Below, piece by piece: positions 7,921 through 15,650 of a stretch of DNA of 64,000 nucleotides (position 1 is the stretch's first letter; every line of letters begins with the position of its first letter). Made by a program: the position numbers and the translations under genes. The notes beneath the pieces are model-generated. The model was given only the letters and a program-made list of their open reading frames with translations. It did not search any database and was not told where the DNA came from. This DNA comes from Plantactinospora endophytica (GTDB lineage Bacteria > Actinomycetota > Actinomycetes > Mycobacteriales > Micromonosporaceae). Location: the NCBI RefSeq assembly GCF_016862915.1, contig NZ_BONW01000028.1, positions 62,001 through 126,000 on the forward strand. Reading direction: 5' to 3'.

Positions 7921-8978
7921 TGACGAGGAAGCTTCTGACGAACGACGGATCCCGTCGGTTCCACCCGCTGGTCGGGTTGATCGTGGCCGTACTCGGTCTG
8001 GCCGTCCTGTTGGCGGTACAGCAACTGCCGAACCGGCACCGGATGGAGGACGATCTGACCCGACGTTCGACGGTGGCGCTGCACTCGGCCGGGCTGTCCG
8101 ACGTACGGGTCACCTTCACCGGACGCGACGGTCGACTGACGGCGGACTCCTCCGCCGAGGCCGAACGCGCCCTCGACATCGTCCAGGCCGTCCGGGGGGT
8201 ACGGGTCGCCGAGGCCGAGGTGCCGGCCGCGTCCGTACCGCCCTCCGTGTTGGTCGCCCGCGACTCCGGTACGACCTCGGTCAGTGGCACCGTGCCCAGC
8301 GAGAGTGCCCGTAGTGCACTGGTCGGGGCGGCGGCCGGCCTCGGTACCGGAAGCGTGCAGGACCGCCTGACGGTCGACGGCGCGGTGACCGACACGGCAC
8401 TGACCGGCGTCACGGACGTGCTGCGGGCCCTCGGTCGGACCTCCGACGGTACGACGGTGAAACTCGACGGCGGCGCGCTGACCGTGGTCGGCCGGGTCTC
8501 CTCCGAGGTGCACCGGAACGCGGTGCTGGCGGCGGCCCGGAACACCGGCGCTCCGGTGACCGAGCAGGTCGAGGTTCCGGACGTCGCGCGACAGTTGGCG
8601 GACCTGCCTCGGCTCACCTTCACCTCCGGCGGCGACGCACTCACCGCCACCTCCCGGGCGAGCCTCGCCACGGTGGCGCAGATCCTCCAGGCCAATCCGA
8701 GCACCCGGCTTCGCATCGAGGGTCATACCGACACCACCGGTACGGCCGAGTCGAACCTCGTCCTCAGCCGGGACCGGGCCGCCGCGGTGCGGCACTTCCT
8801 CACCGGTCAGGGCGTAGCCCCCGACCGGCTGACCGCACAGGGATTCGGGGAGACGCGTCCAAAGGTGACCGAGACCACCACCGACGACCGGGCCGAGAAT
8901 CGACGAGTGGAACTCGTCGCCAGCACCGTTGCGTCGCCACCGGGCTCGCAGCCGACGAGCGGCGGGCCGGCCGGGTGA
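7920..8978 (+). CDS. OmpA-family cell-envelope protein with BON-like domains
   Basis: There is one N-terminal membrane helix (residues ~18-36). Two BON-like alpha/beta units follow, at about 45-110 and 115-215. An OmpA C-terminal peptidoglycan-binding domain ends the protein (~225-335); its key motif is RIEGHTDTTGTAESNLVLS, followed by LTAQGFGETRP and AENRRVEL. The architecture matches mycobacterial ArfA-type proteins, which tether to peptidoglycan and have been linked to acid adaptation. It overlaps the HhH membrane protein gene by one base and probably works with it at the membrane. The ATG at 7920 is fixed by the overlap. The protein ends with a short Ser/Pro/Gly-rich tail. Confidence 0.88.
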   Translation: MTRKLLTNDGSRRFHPLVGLIVAVLGLAVLLAVQQLPNRHRMEDDLTRRSTVALHSAGLSDVRVTFTGRDGRLTADSSAEAERALDIVQAVRGVRVAEAEVPAASVPPSVLVARDSGTTSVSGTVPSESARSALVGAAAGLGTGSVQDRLTVDGAVTDTALTGVTDVLRALGRTSDGTTVKLDGGALTVVGRVSSEVHRNAVLAAARNTGAPVTEQVEVPDVARQLADLPRLTFTSGGDALTATSRASLATVAQILQANPSTRLRIEGHTDTTGTAESNLVLSRDRAAAVRHFLTGQGVAPDRLTAQGFGETRPKVTETTTDDRAENRRVELVASTVASPPGSQPTSGGPAG

Positions 8979-9014
8979 CCCGGACGAGCGGCGGGTGACC
9001 CGGACGAGCGGACG
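8975..9014. repeat. 20-bp tandem duplication over the OmpA-gene stop codon
   Basis: GTGACCCGGACGAGCGGCGG at 8975-8994 is repeated almost exactly at 8995-9014. The first copy contains the stop codon at 8976-8978. Confidence 0.7.
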
Positions 9015-9150
9015 GCGCCCCGGCCGCCGCCGCCCGCGCGACCTCCGATCCCGTCCTGTCGGGTCGTCAGCGTCGCAGGGCGGCGGGCGAGTCCGGTACG
9101 GCCCGACCGCAGGCGTACGTCGCCGGCCTGGCCGGGGTGACCGGGGCGCT

Positions 9151-9216
9151 GACCGGTGACCCGGACCTTGTCACGGCGCTGCGGATCGTCGCACCGTGCA
9201 GTCCGGGTCACCGGTC
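9151..9216. terminator. Bidirectional terminator between convergent OmpA and RidA genes
   Basis: A perfect 16-bp inverted repeat (GACCGGTGACCCGGAC at 9151-9166, its complement at 9201-9216) has a 34-nt loop. It lies between two converging genes. Confidence 0.75.
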
Positions 9217-9229
9217 GGTCGTGAGCCGC

Positions 9230-9607
9230 TCAGCCGACGTAGGCGATCGCCTCGACCTCGACCCGCACGTCGGGGTGGCCGAAGGCGACCACCACGGTGG
9301 TACGGGCCGGCGGAGCCTCCGGGAAGCGGCGGCGGTAGATCTCGTTGAACGGCGCGAACAGCGTCGCGTTGGACAGGAACGCGCCGATCTTGACGATCTG
9401 GTCGGGGCGGGCGCCCGCCGAGGCCAGTGCCGCCTCCACGTTGTCCAGGGTGCTCTCCACCTCGCGGGCGAAGTCGCCGATGAAGATCTTGTTGTCGGCG
9501 TCGGTGGCGACCTGGCCGGAGACGAAGACGAAACCGCCCGCCCGGGTGGCGTGGGACAGCGGTACGGCGGGCACGGGGAACCCCTCGGGGTGGAACCTCT
9601 CAATCAT
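9230..9607 (-). CDS. RidA family (YjgF/YER057c/UK114) enamine/imine deaminase
   Basis: The 125-residue protein has the compact RidA fold with motifs FVFVSGQVA, ESTLDNVEAALASAG and the conserved active-site Arg in PPARTTV. Family members hydrolyse reactive enamine/imine intermediates such as 2-aminoacrylate, or act on related substrates. The start at 9607 (MIERFHPEGF) is chosen from the family's usual length. In-frame ATGs at 9625 and 9643 are possible, and none has a strong ribosome-binding site. It converges on the OmpA gene and has no operon partner. Confidence 0.88.
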   Translation of the reverse strand: MIERFHPEGFPVPAVPLSHATRAGGFVFVSGQVATDADNKIFIGDFAREVESTLDNVEAALASAGARPDQIVKIGAFLSNATLFAPFNEIYRRRFPEAPPARTTVVVAFGHPDVRVEVEAIAYVG

Positions 9608-9842
9608 CCGCACATGGAAGCACATTCCACGCGAGCTGCTCATACGTGGTGACCCGCTGCCCTGGGCGGGCCCCGCCCGGCGGCTGGTTCGGCCTCCGGG
9701 ACGGTCCCCGCTGGCACGTGACCAGCGCCGCCCCGAGGGCGACCGGAGCGGGGACACGCCTCGGTCGTTTCGGCGCGCGTCGGACCGGCTGGCGTGGTTG
9801 AGTGAATCTGCCGGGGCCCGCCACGCGAAGGGATCGGAAGAC

Positions 9843-10346
9843 GTGAACGGTGCGCAGCTACTCGTCGACGGGTTCGGCCGGGTACGCGAGGAACTGCACG
9901 CGACGGTCGAAGGGCTCAGCGCCGAGCAGCTCGGCTACCGCCCCACGCCGGACGCCAACTCGATCGGCTGGTTGGTCTGGCACCTGACCCGGATCCAGGA
10001 CGACCACGTCGCCGACGTCGCCGGCACCGAGCAGGTCTGGACGGCGGCCGGCTGGGCCGACGAGTTCGCGCTCCCATTCGACGCCTCGGCGACCGGCTGG
10101 CAGCACACCAGCGCGGACGTCGGCGCGGTTCGGCCCCGGGCGCAACTGTTGCACGGCTACCACGACGCGGTGCACGACCGCACCGTCGAGTTCCTGTCCG
10201 GCGTCGCCGACGGCGACTTCGACGCGATCGTCGACACCTCCTGGGATCCGCCGGTGAGCCTGGGCGCCCGCCTGGTCAGCGTGCTCGCCGACGACCTGCA
10301 GCACATCGGCCAGGCGGCGTACGTACGCGGCATACTGCCCCGCTGA
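9843..10346 (+). CDS. DinB-family (DUF664) putative metal- and mycothiol-dependent enzyme
   Basis: The 167-residue four-helix-bundle protein carries the DinB/DUF664 signature WLVWHLTRIQDDH and a C-terminal DDLQHIGQAAYVRG. These give the three His residues that bind a metal. Actinobacterial relatives are often mycothiol-dependent S-transferases or isomerases; the substrate here is unknown. GTG 9843 is chosen because GAAGGGATCGGAAGAC directly precedes it and the product then starts with the first family helix. The open frame extends far upstream, but that part looks non-coding. A strong hairpin terminator follows. Confidence 0.82.
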   Translation: MNGAQLLVDGFGRVREELHATVEGLSAEQLGYRPTPDANSIGWLVWHLTRIQDDHVADVAGTEQVWTAAGWADEFALPFDASATGWQHTSADVGAVRPRAQLLHGYHDAVHDRTVEFLSGVADGDFDAIVDTSWDPPVSLGARLVSVLADDLQHIGQAAYVRGILPR

Positions 10347-10415
10347 CCCCCGTCCCGCCGCACCACCCGGCCCGCGCCGTCACGTGAGCGGGGCGGACCG
10401 ATTCGGAATGCCCAG

Positions 10416-10447
10416 GAGCCCCGGCCCGGATCGCCAGGCCGGGGCTC
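10416..10447. terminator. Strong hairpin terminator after the DinB gene
   Basis: GAGCCCCGGCC (10416-10426) pairs perfectly with GGCCGGGGCTC (10437-10447), giving an 11-bp GC-rich stem with a 10-nt loop. It separates the DinB gene from the two-component system. Confidence 0.75.
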
Positions 10448-10560
10448 GGGTCCCGCCCGGAGACGATCAGGCAGCCGTAACCCAGCACGTGTCCCGGGGG
10501 ACGAATCGGTCGTACTTTGGGCCGATCTGGAAGTGGCACCGCCGTTCGTACGATGGGCTC

Positions 10561-11700
10561 GTGCATCCTCGTCTGCGCGCCGTGCTGGTCGAGCCGCCTG
10601 CCCCGCACGCCCCGGCCCTGGTGTGGCGGGACTGGGTGCTGCTCGCCGTCCTCGCACCGGCGATCGTGCTGGAGGGGATCCTCCGGCCCGACCTGCCGTG
10701 GCGGGTCGGCTGCGTCGTCGTCGCGCTCGCGCTGTTGCCGACCCTGCTGTGGCGGCGGACCCAGCCGCTCGCGGTGGTGGTGGGGGTGTTCGGCTTCACT
10801 GCGGTCGCCCCGTTCGTGCTGCCCGGCGACCCCTGCCGGATGTACACGACGAGTTTTCTGCCCCTGCTCTGCTACGCGCTGTTCCGCTGGGGCTCCGGCC
10901 GCGACGTGGTGGTCGGCGCGGTGTTCGTGGCGGCCAAGGTGGGCGTCGCCGGCCTGGCCGGTTCGATCGGCGGCGGCGAGGTGGTCGCCGGCTTCGCGGT
11001 GATGTTCGCCGTCGCCACGCTCGGCGTCGCGGTCCGGTTCCGCGCCTCCGCCCGGCTGCGCGAACTCGACCGGGTCAAGCTGCTGGAGCGCGAACGGCTC
11101 GCCCGCGACCTGCACGACACCGTGGCACACCACGTCTCGGCGATGGCGATCCGCGCCCAGGCCGGCATCGCCGCCTCGGCCAGCCAGCCGGGAGCCGCCG
11201 TCGAGGCGCTCCGGGTGATCGAGGCCGAGGCGTCCCGCGCGCTCGCCGAGATGCGCGCGATGGTCCGCGTCCTGCGCCGCGACCAGCCCGCCGACCTGGC
11301 GCCGAACCCGCAGGTCGCCGACATCGGGCAACTCGCCGGCCGGTTCCGCGCCGGCCCGGCCGTCGACGTGGAGATCCGCGGCGACCTCGACGACATTCCG
11401 CCGACGGTCGGCTCCGCGCTCTACCGCCTGGCGCAGGAGTCGGTCACCAACGCCCGCCGGCACGCCCGGCACGCCACCCGGATCGAGGTCAGCGTCGCGG
11501 CCGACGACACCTTCGTGCGCCTGCGGGTCAGCGACGACGGCGAGGCCGGTGCCGCCCGCCCCGGCGCCGCGCCCGGGTTCGGCCTGCTCGGCATGATGGA
11601 GCGCGCCGGCCTGCTCGGCGGCACCTGCGAGGCCGGCCCGAACCCCGACCGTGGCTGGACCGTGACGGCCGTGTTGCCGCGTGCCGGGGCCGGCGCGTGA
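10561..11700 (+). CDS. Sensor histidine kinase (NarX/DesK type)
   Basis: The N-terminal half holds about five membrane helices (residues ~18-165) with no large extracellular domain. HisKA_3 follows with phospho-acceptor His185 in LARDLHDTVAHHVSAM. A HATPase domain ends the protein, with the N-box-like ALYRLAQESVTNARRHA, VSDDG and GFGLLGMMERAGLLGG. It should autophosphorylate on an unknown membrane signal and pass phosphate to the response regulator whose start overlaps its stop. I chose GTG 10561: TACGAT lies 6 bp upstream in the -10 position, suggesting leaderless transcription, and the hydrophobic domain begins soon after. An in-frame start at 10384 would add 59 unlikely residues and run through the upstream terminator. 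Confidence 0.9.
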   Translation: MHPRLRAVLVEPPAPHAPALVWRDWVLLAVLAPAIVLEGILRPDLPWRVGCVVVALALLPTLLWRRTQPLAVVVGVFGFTAVAPFVLPGDPCRMYTTSFLPLLCYALFRWGSGRDVVVGAVFVAAKVGVAGLAGSIGGGEVVAGFAVMFAVATLGVAVRFRASARLRELDRVKLLERERLARDLHDTVAHHVSAMAIRAQAGIAASASQPGAAVEALRVIEAEASRALAEMRAMVRVLRRDQPADLAPNPQVADIGQLAGRFRAGPAVDVEIRGDLDDIPPTVGSALYRLAQESVTNARRHARHATRIEVSVAADDTFVRLRVSDDGEAGAARPGAAPGFGLLGMMERAGLLGGTCEAGPNPDRGWTVTAVLPRAGAGA

Positions 11701-12359
11701 CGGTGCGCGTGCTGGTCGCGGACGACCAGGAGATCGTCCGTACCGGCCTCACCATGATCCTGAACGCGCAGCCCGGCATCGAGGTCGTCGGCGAGGCCGG
11801 CGATGGTCGCCGGGCCGTCGACCTCGCCCGGCGGCTCCGCCCCGACGTGTGCCTCTTCGACATCCGCATGCCCGGCATGGACGGCATCGAGGCCACCCGG
11901 GCGCTCGCCGGGCCGGCGGTCGCGGAGCCGCTCGCGGTGGTCGTCATCACGACCTTCGACCTCGACGAGTACGTCTACGCCGCACTGCGCGCCGGCGCCC
12001 GTGGCTTCCTGCTCAAGGAGGCCGGCCCCGACCTGCTCGCCCAGGCTGTGCACGCCGCTGCCAACGGGGACGCGCTGATCGCGCCGAGCGTCACCACCCG
12101 ACTGCTGAAGGCGTTCGCCGACGCGGGTCCCACCGCCCCGCCGAGGCAGCCGGTGGAGGCGCTCACCGACCGGGAGGAGCAGGTGCTGGTGGCGGTCGCG
12201 CGGGGGCGTACCAACCGGGAGATCGCCGACGAGCTGTACATCACGCTGAGCACGGTCAAGTCGCACATCACCAGCCTGATGACCAAGCTCGGGCTGCGTA
12301 ACCGGGTCGAGATCGCCATGTGGGCGTACGAGACCAACCGCAACCGCACGCGCGGCTGA
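11697..12359 (+). CDS. NarL/FixJ-family response regulator
   Basis: The receiver domain (residues 1-~120) has the acidic pocket VADDQE, phospho-acceptor Asp55 in LFDIRMPGMDG, Thr in ITTFD and Lys in LLKEAGP. A LuxR-type HTH covers ~150-215, with LTDREEQVLVAVARG, NREIADELYITLSTVKSHI and LMTKLGLRNRVE. GTG 11697 overlaps the kinase stop (GTGA), so kinase and regulator are translationally coupled. The targets are unknown. The next gene, a DUF2306 membrane protein, is a candidate because in this group regulators often control a neighbouring membrane protein or transporter. Confidence 0.93.
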   Translation: MTVRVLVADDQEIVRTGLTMILNAQPGIEVVGEAGDGRRAVDLARRLRPDVCLFDIRMPGMDGIEATRALAGPAVAEPLAVVVITTFDLDEYVYAALRAGARGFLLKEAGPDLLAQAVHAAANGDALIAPSVTTRLLKAFADAGPTAPPRQPVEALTDREEQVLVAVARGRTNREIADELYITLSTVKSHITSLMTKLGLRNRVEIAMWAYETNRNRTRG

Positions 12360-12501
12360 CGACACCCCGGCAGGGTCGGTGAGCGGTGGCTGCCGACCGG
12401 CGACCGCCGAAAGTACGACGACGGCGTACGACCATGGACCGGCCCGATCGCGGCCCATGTGCCGATGAGTCGGGGCGGGTGCCCCGGCCACCATCATTGG
12501 C

Positions 12502-13158
12502 ATGACGAGGCGAGAATGGCGGCTGCCGGCCGCGTTGATCCTGCTGGGCCTGGTACCGGTGATCGCCGGAGTGGCCCGGGTGACCGAGCTGGGCTCCGGT
12601 CCGGAGGTTACTCCGGCGAACGCCCGTTTCGTCGCCGACCCGCTGCCGGTGCTGCTGCACATCGTCGGCGCGGTGACCTACACGCTGCTCGGCGCCTTCC
12701 AGTTCGTACCCAGCCTGCGGCGGTTCCGGTGGCACCGGATCGCCGGCCGGGTACTCGTCCCCTGTGGACTGACGGTTGCCCTCACCGGCGTGTGGATGGC
12801 GTTCGCGTACGACCTGCCGGCGCACGACAACGACGTACTCGCCGGTTTTCGGCTCGTCTTCGGATCGGCGATGGCCGCCTCGATCGTGCTCGGCCTCGCC
12901 GCCGCGCTGCGCCGTGACTTCACCCGGCACCGGCCGTGGATGGTGCGTGGCTACGCGATCGGTCTCGGCGCCGGCACGCAGGCGTTCACCCACGCGCCGT
13001 ACTTCGCGGCGACCGGCGAGCAGCCCGACGGGAACGTCCGGGCCGCACTGGTACTCGCCGGTTGGCTGATCAACCTGGCCGTCGCCGAGTGGTACCTGCG
13101 CCGCCCGGCCCGCACCGCGCGTTCCCGGTCGACGCGTCGGCCGGCCGCCGCCCGATGA
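12502..13158 (+). CDS. DUF2306 membrane protein
   Basis: The 218-residue protein has about six membrane helices and the DUF2306 pattern: HIVGAVTYTLLGAFQF, the RRFRWHRIAGR loop, RHRPWMVRGYAIGLGAGTQ and a late GWLINLAVAEW helix. Conserved His residues (H53-type, WH and RHR) recall haem- or quinone-related four-helix membrane domains, but the function is not established. It lies 142 bp after the response regulator. The ribosome-binding site before ATG 12502 is weak. Its basic, Arg-rich C-terminus is cytoplasmic by the positive-inside rule. Confidence 0.8.
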   Translation: MTRREWRLPAALILLGLVPVIAGVARVTELGSGPEVTPANARFVADPLPVLLHIVGAVTYTLLGAFQFVPSLRRFRWHRIAGRVLVPCGLTVALTGVWMAFAYDLPAHDNDVLAGFRLVFGSAMAASIVLGLAAALRRDFTRHRPWMVRGYAIGLGAGTQAFTHAPYFAATGEQPDGNVRAALVLAGWLINLAVAEWYLRRPARTARSRSTRRPAAAR

Positions 13159-13287
13159 CGGCTCTGCTCGGCGGGAGCCGCGACGGGAGCGGCCACCGAC
13201 CGGCTGCCCGCTCTTAACCTGCCCCATGTCCGGCGTGCGTGTCGGCGTGCGCCGCCCGCCACGGTGCCTCCGTAGCGTGCACACCCT

Positions 13288-13692
13288 GTGACGATCGATA
13301 ACGGCGAGTTCGACCAGGCAGGACCCCGGCACCGGGTGCCGGGGCGCAGCCGCTGGCGGGTGGTGCCGACCGTACTGGTGGGGCTGGCCGTGCTCGGGCT
13401 GCCGGCGTACGCGGTCGCGGCGCCGAGCCCCGGACCGGGCGGTGCGGGGCTGGACGTCACGGTCGAGGTGGCGCCCTCCGGCAGTCCGAGTCCCACGGTC
13501 GGCCCGACTCCGACGGAGAGCCCGGGACCGACGGCGAGTCCGACGCCGACGCGTACCCCGGCGGGTGGGTCCGGCGGGAACCTGCCGCGTACCGGTTGGT
13601 CGCTGGTGTCGTTCTTCCTGGGCGGCGCGCTTCTGCTGGCGGCCGGGATCGGTCTGCGGATCCTGGCGCGTCGACGGCCGGCGTCGCCATGA
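13288..13692 (+). CDS. Small LPXTG-type surface protein
   Basis: The 134-residue protein has a signal/anchor helix at ~24-45 ending AYAVAAP. A Ser/Pro/Thr spacer covers ~60-95. The sorting signal follows: LPRTG at residues 99-103, then a hydrophobic helix (~105-127) and the basic tail RRRP. It should be a sortase-anchored cell-wall protein with no folded domain. GTG 13288 lies 10 bp after TAGCGT, consistent with a leaderless transcript. It sits just upstream of the Pst/surface-protein locus. In Firmicutes csc clusters a small LPXTG protein is a standard member, so it may belong there, but this is inference. Confidence 0.75.
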   Translation: MTIDNGEFDQAGPRHRVPGRSRWRVVPTVLVGLAVLGLPAYAVAAPSPGPGGAGLDVTVEVAPSGSPSPTVGPTPTESPGPTASPTPTRTPAGGSGGNLPRTGWSLVSFFLGGALLLAAGIGLRILARRRPASP

Positions 13693-13834
13693 GCCGGAAT
13701 TCCCGTGTTCGCGCCGATCGAGGACCGGAACGGTGCCCTGGGCAGATCATCGGAATAAGGGGTGGCAAGTCGGCTACCGGCGTTATCTAGTGAATGCAGA
13801 ATACGTCCGGTTTCGGGACTCCGGGTGAACTGAT

Positions 13835-13867
13835 GTTTACCCCGTGCACGTCTGGCGTGAGCATTCG
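13835..13867 (+). promoter_or_regulatory. Possible degenerate PHO box upstream of the pst operon
   Basis: Three 11-bp units at 13835-13845, 13846-13856 and 13857-13867 partly match the better PHO boxes in this window. The third unit, GTGAGCATTCG, shares AGCATT-G with unit 3 at 24299-24309. On the other strand GTTCACCCGG (13820-13829) also fits a PHO half-unit. The box lies ~100 bp before the first gene of the pst operon. Confidence 0.4.
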
Positions 13868-13962
13868 GCTTCGCGGTGCGTCATTGGTCGTGCAGAACAT
13901 GATCGCGGTTGCCCGATCGGGACCATACAAATGGGCGTGTGAAGCCCTCACGGGAGGATCCG

Positions 13963-14508
13963 GTGCACCAGCCGAGCTTTGTCTTCCTGGCCATGTCCGC
14001 GGGGTCGGGTGCCCGGGCGGACGAAGCCGCTGAGGAGGTCATCTGGATGCTCATCTCGCCGAACAACCGGAAGCTCGGTCGGGGCGAGGTGGGCTACCGG
14101 ACGTACGTGGAATGTCGGGCGGCCGTCAAGCGGTTGCGCGAGCAGCACCACCGGACCAGTGCGCTGGCCCTGACCGACGAGTTCACCGGCCAGTGGGCGT
14201 GGCGGCTGGATCTCGACGGCGAGACGGTGGCCATTTCCAGCCGGTCCTACCTGCGGGCCCGCGAGTGCAACTACAACCTCGAACGGTTCCTCGCCGCCGT
14301 CCCGCTGGCCGAGATCGTCGAGGGCACCCGCCTGGTACGCAAGGGGCGGCGGGTGGCGTCGCAGGGTGACCGGGCGGCCGGGCGTGCCGCGCCGCGGGTC
14401 CTGCCGCCCCGGTTGGGCGACGGTCCGGTCGACCTGCGGCGGCCACCGGCGACCGAGGTCGGCCGCCGGGCCGGCGCCGAGCTGCGGGCACAGCGATGGC
14501 CCCGGTAG
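13963..14508 (+). CDS. DUF1508 (YegP)-like protein leading the pst operon
   Basis: The 181-residue soluble protein has a central region (~50-120) resembling the YegP/DUF1508 fold: WRLDLDGETVAISSRSYL followed by a helix with ECNYNLERFLAAVP. That beta-hairpin-plus-helix repeat is usually found as short stand-alone stress proteins. The C-terminus is basic and probably disordered. I chose GTG 13963 because GGGAGGA lies 4 bp upstream; the alternative ATG at 13909 has no such site. The gene overlaps pstC by 13 bp, so it is co-translated with a phosphate permease, an unusual partner for this fold. The link to phosphate control is inferred from position only. Confidence 0.65.
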   Translation: MHQPSFVFLAMSAGSGARADEAAEEVIWMLISPNNRKLGRGEVGYRTYVECRAAVKRLREQHHRTSALALTDEFTGQWAWRLDLDGETVAISSRSYLRARECNYNLERFLAAVPLAEIVEGTRLVRKGRRVASQGDRAAGRAAPRVLPPRLGDGPVDLRRPPATEVGRRAGAELRAQRWPR

Positions 14509-15533
14509 ACACGCCCCGGACCACGATCCCGGGCGCCGCGACCGGGCCGGCGGACGCGCCCCGCCGGGTGCGGGAGCGGCGGGGCGGTGCCGACCTGCTG
14601 TTCCGGGCCCTGGCCCGAGGCGGCGGTGTCGTGGTGCTGTGCGTGATGCTGCTGGTCGGCGGCTTCCTGCTGTACCGGGCCCAGGACGCGCTCGGTGTCG
14701 CCGGGTGGTCGTTCCTGACCACCCAGGAGTGGGACCCGGACGCGGGCGCCGGACGGTTCGGGATCGCCGCCGTGCTGACCGGCACCGTGCTGATCGCCAT
14801 GGTGGCGATCGTGGTCGCGGTACCGCTGGCGACCGGAGCGGCGCTCTACATCTCCGAGTACGCGCCGAGGCGGATCAGGCAGACGCTGATCAGCCTGGTC
14901 GACCTGATGGCCGCCGTACCGAGTGTGGTGTACGGGCTGTGGGGATTCTTCCTGCTTCAGGACAACGTGCTCGGGTTGAGCAATTGGATCACCACCTATT
15001 TCGGGTGGATTCCGATTTTCGACGTGAAGGACTCCGATCCGCGCGATCCGCTCTCGACGATGACGGTCTACACCTCGTCGACATTTGTCGCCGGTCTGGT
15101 CGTGGGCATGATGATCACGCCTATCGTCTGCTCGATCATGCGGGAGGTCTTCTCCCAGGCGCCGCCCGGGGAACGGGAGGGCGCGTACGCGCTCGGCGCG
15201 ACGAAGTGGGGCATGATCCGGGCCGTCGTCCTGCCGTTCGGCCGGGGCGGCATGATCGGCGGCACGATGCTGGGGCTGGGCCGGGCGCTCGGCGAGACGA
15301 TCGCCATCGTCATGATCATTTCTCCGGTCTTCAAGATCCAGCCGCACATCCTGGAGAACGGGGCCAGCTCGGTCGCGGCGTTGATCGCGCTGCGCTACGG
15401 CGACTCCACCGAGGCCGGCATCTCGGCGCTCTTCGCCGCCGGGCTGGCCCTCTTCGTCATGACCCTGATCGTGAACTTCCTCGCCTCGATGATCATCGCT
15501 CGCAGCCGCTCCGGCGCGGCGAGCGAGGTCTGA
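14496..15533 (+). CDS. pstC: Phosphate ABC transporter permease PstC
   Basis: The 345-residue protein has six membrane helices in the PstC layout. The periplasmic loop after helix 3-4 is long (QDNVLGLSNWITTYFGW and on). The cytoplasmic EAA loop that docks the ATPase, about residues 225-246, contains EREGAYALGATKWGMIRAVV. Motifs AAVPSVVYGLWG and LGRALGETIAIVMI are typical. It should pair with PstA and use the PstB ATPase encoded ~13 kb downstream. The gene overlaps the DUF1508-like gene, and pstA follows. The cytoplasmic N-terminus (~35 residues, Arg-rich) is longer than in E. coli. Confidence 0.93.
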   Translation: MAPVDTPRTTIPGAATGPADAPRRVRERRGGADLLFRALARGGGVVVLCVMLLVGGFLLYRAQDALGVAGWSFLTTQEWDPDAGAGRFGIAAVLTGTVLIAMVAIVVAVPLATGAALYISEYAPRRIRQTLISLVDLMAAVPSVVYGLWGFFLLQDNVLGLSNWITTYFGWIPIFDVKDSDPRDPLSTMTVYTSSTFVAGLVVGMMITPIVCSIMREVFSQAPPGEREGAYALGATKWGMIRAVVLPFGRGGMIGGTMLGLGRALGETIAIVMIISPVFKIQPHILENGASSVAALIALRYGDSTEAGISALFAAGLALFVMTLIVNFLASMIIARSRSGAASEV

Positions 15534-15546
15534 CGGGCACCGACGA

Positions 15547-15635
15547 TGAACAGCACGACACGCAGCACGACAGCCAGCACGAGCAGCACGACCGGCACGA
15601 CGACCGGCACAGGCAGCACGACCAGCACGACGAAC
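15547..15635 (+). repeat. Degenerate AGCACGAC-type tandem repeat between pstC and pstA
   Basis: About ten imperfect copies of AGCACGAC/GGCACGAC fill 15547-15635. Read in the pstA frame they encode an almost pure Ser/Thr/Gly stretch. They lie between two candidate pstA starts (15546 and 15651), so they are either a leader or a low-complexity N-terminus. Confidence 0.7.
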
Positions 15636-15650
15636 AAGGGGCGCCCGACG

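Noticed and set aside
10533-11696. Upstream extension of the response-regulator frame through the kinase gene
   Set aside because: That part is the out-of-frame shadow of the histidine kinase; the receiver domain begins at 11697.
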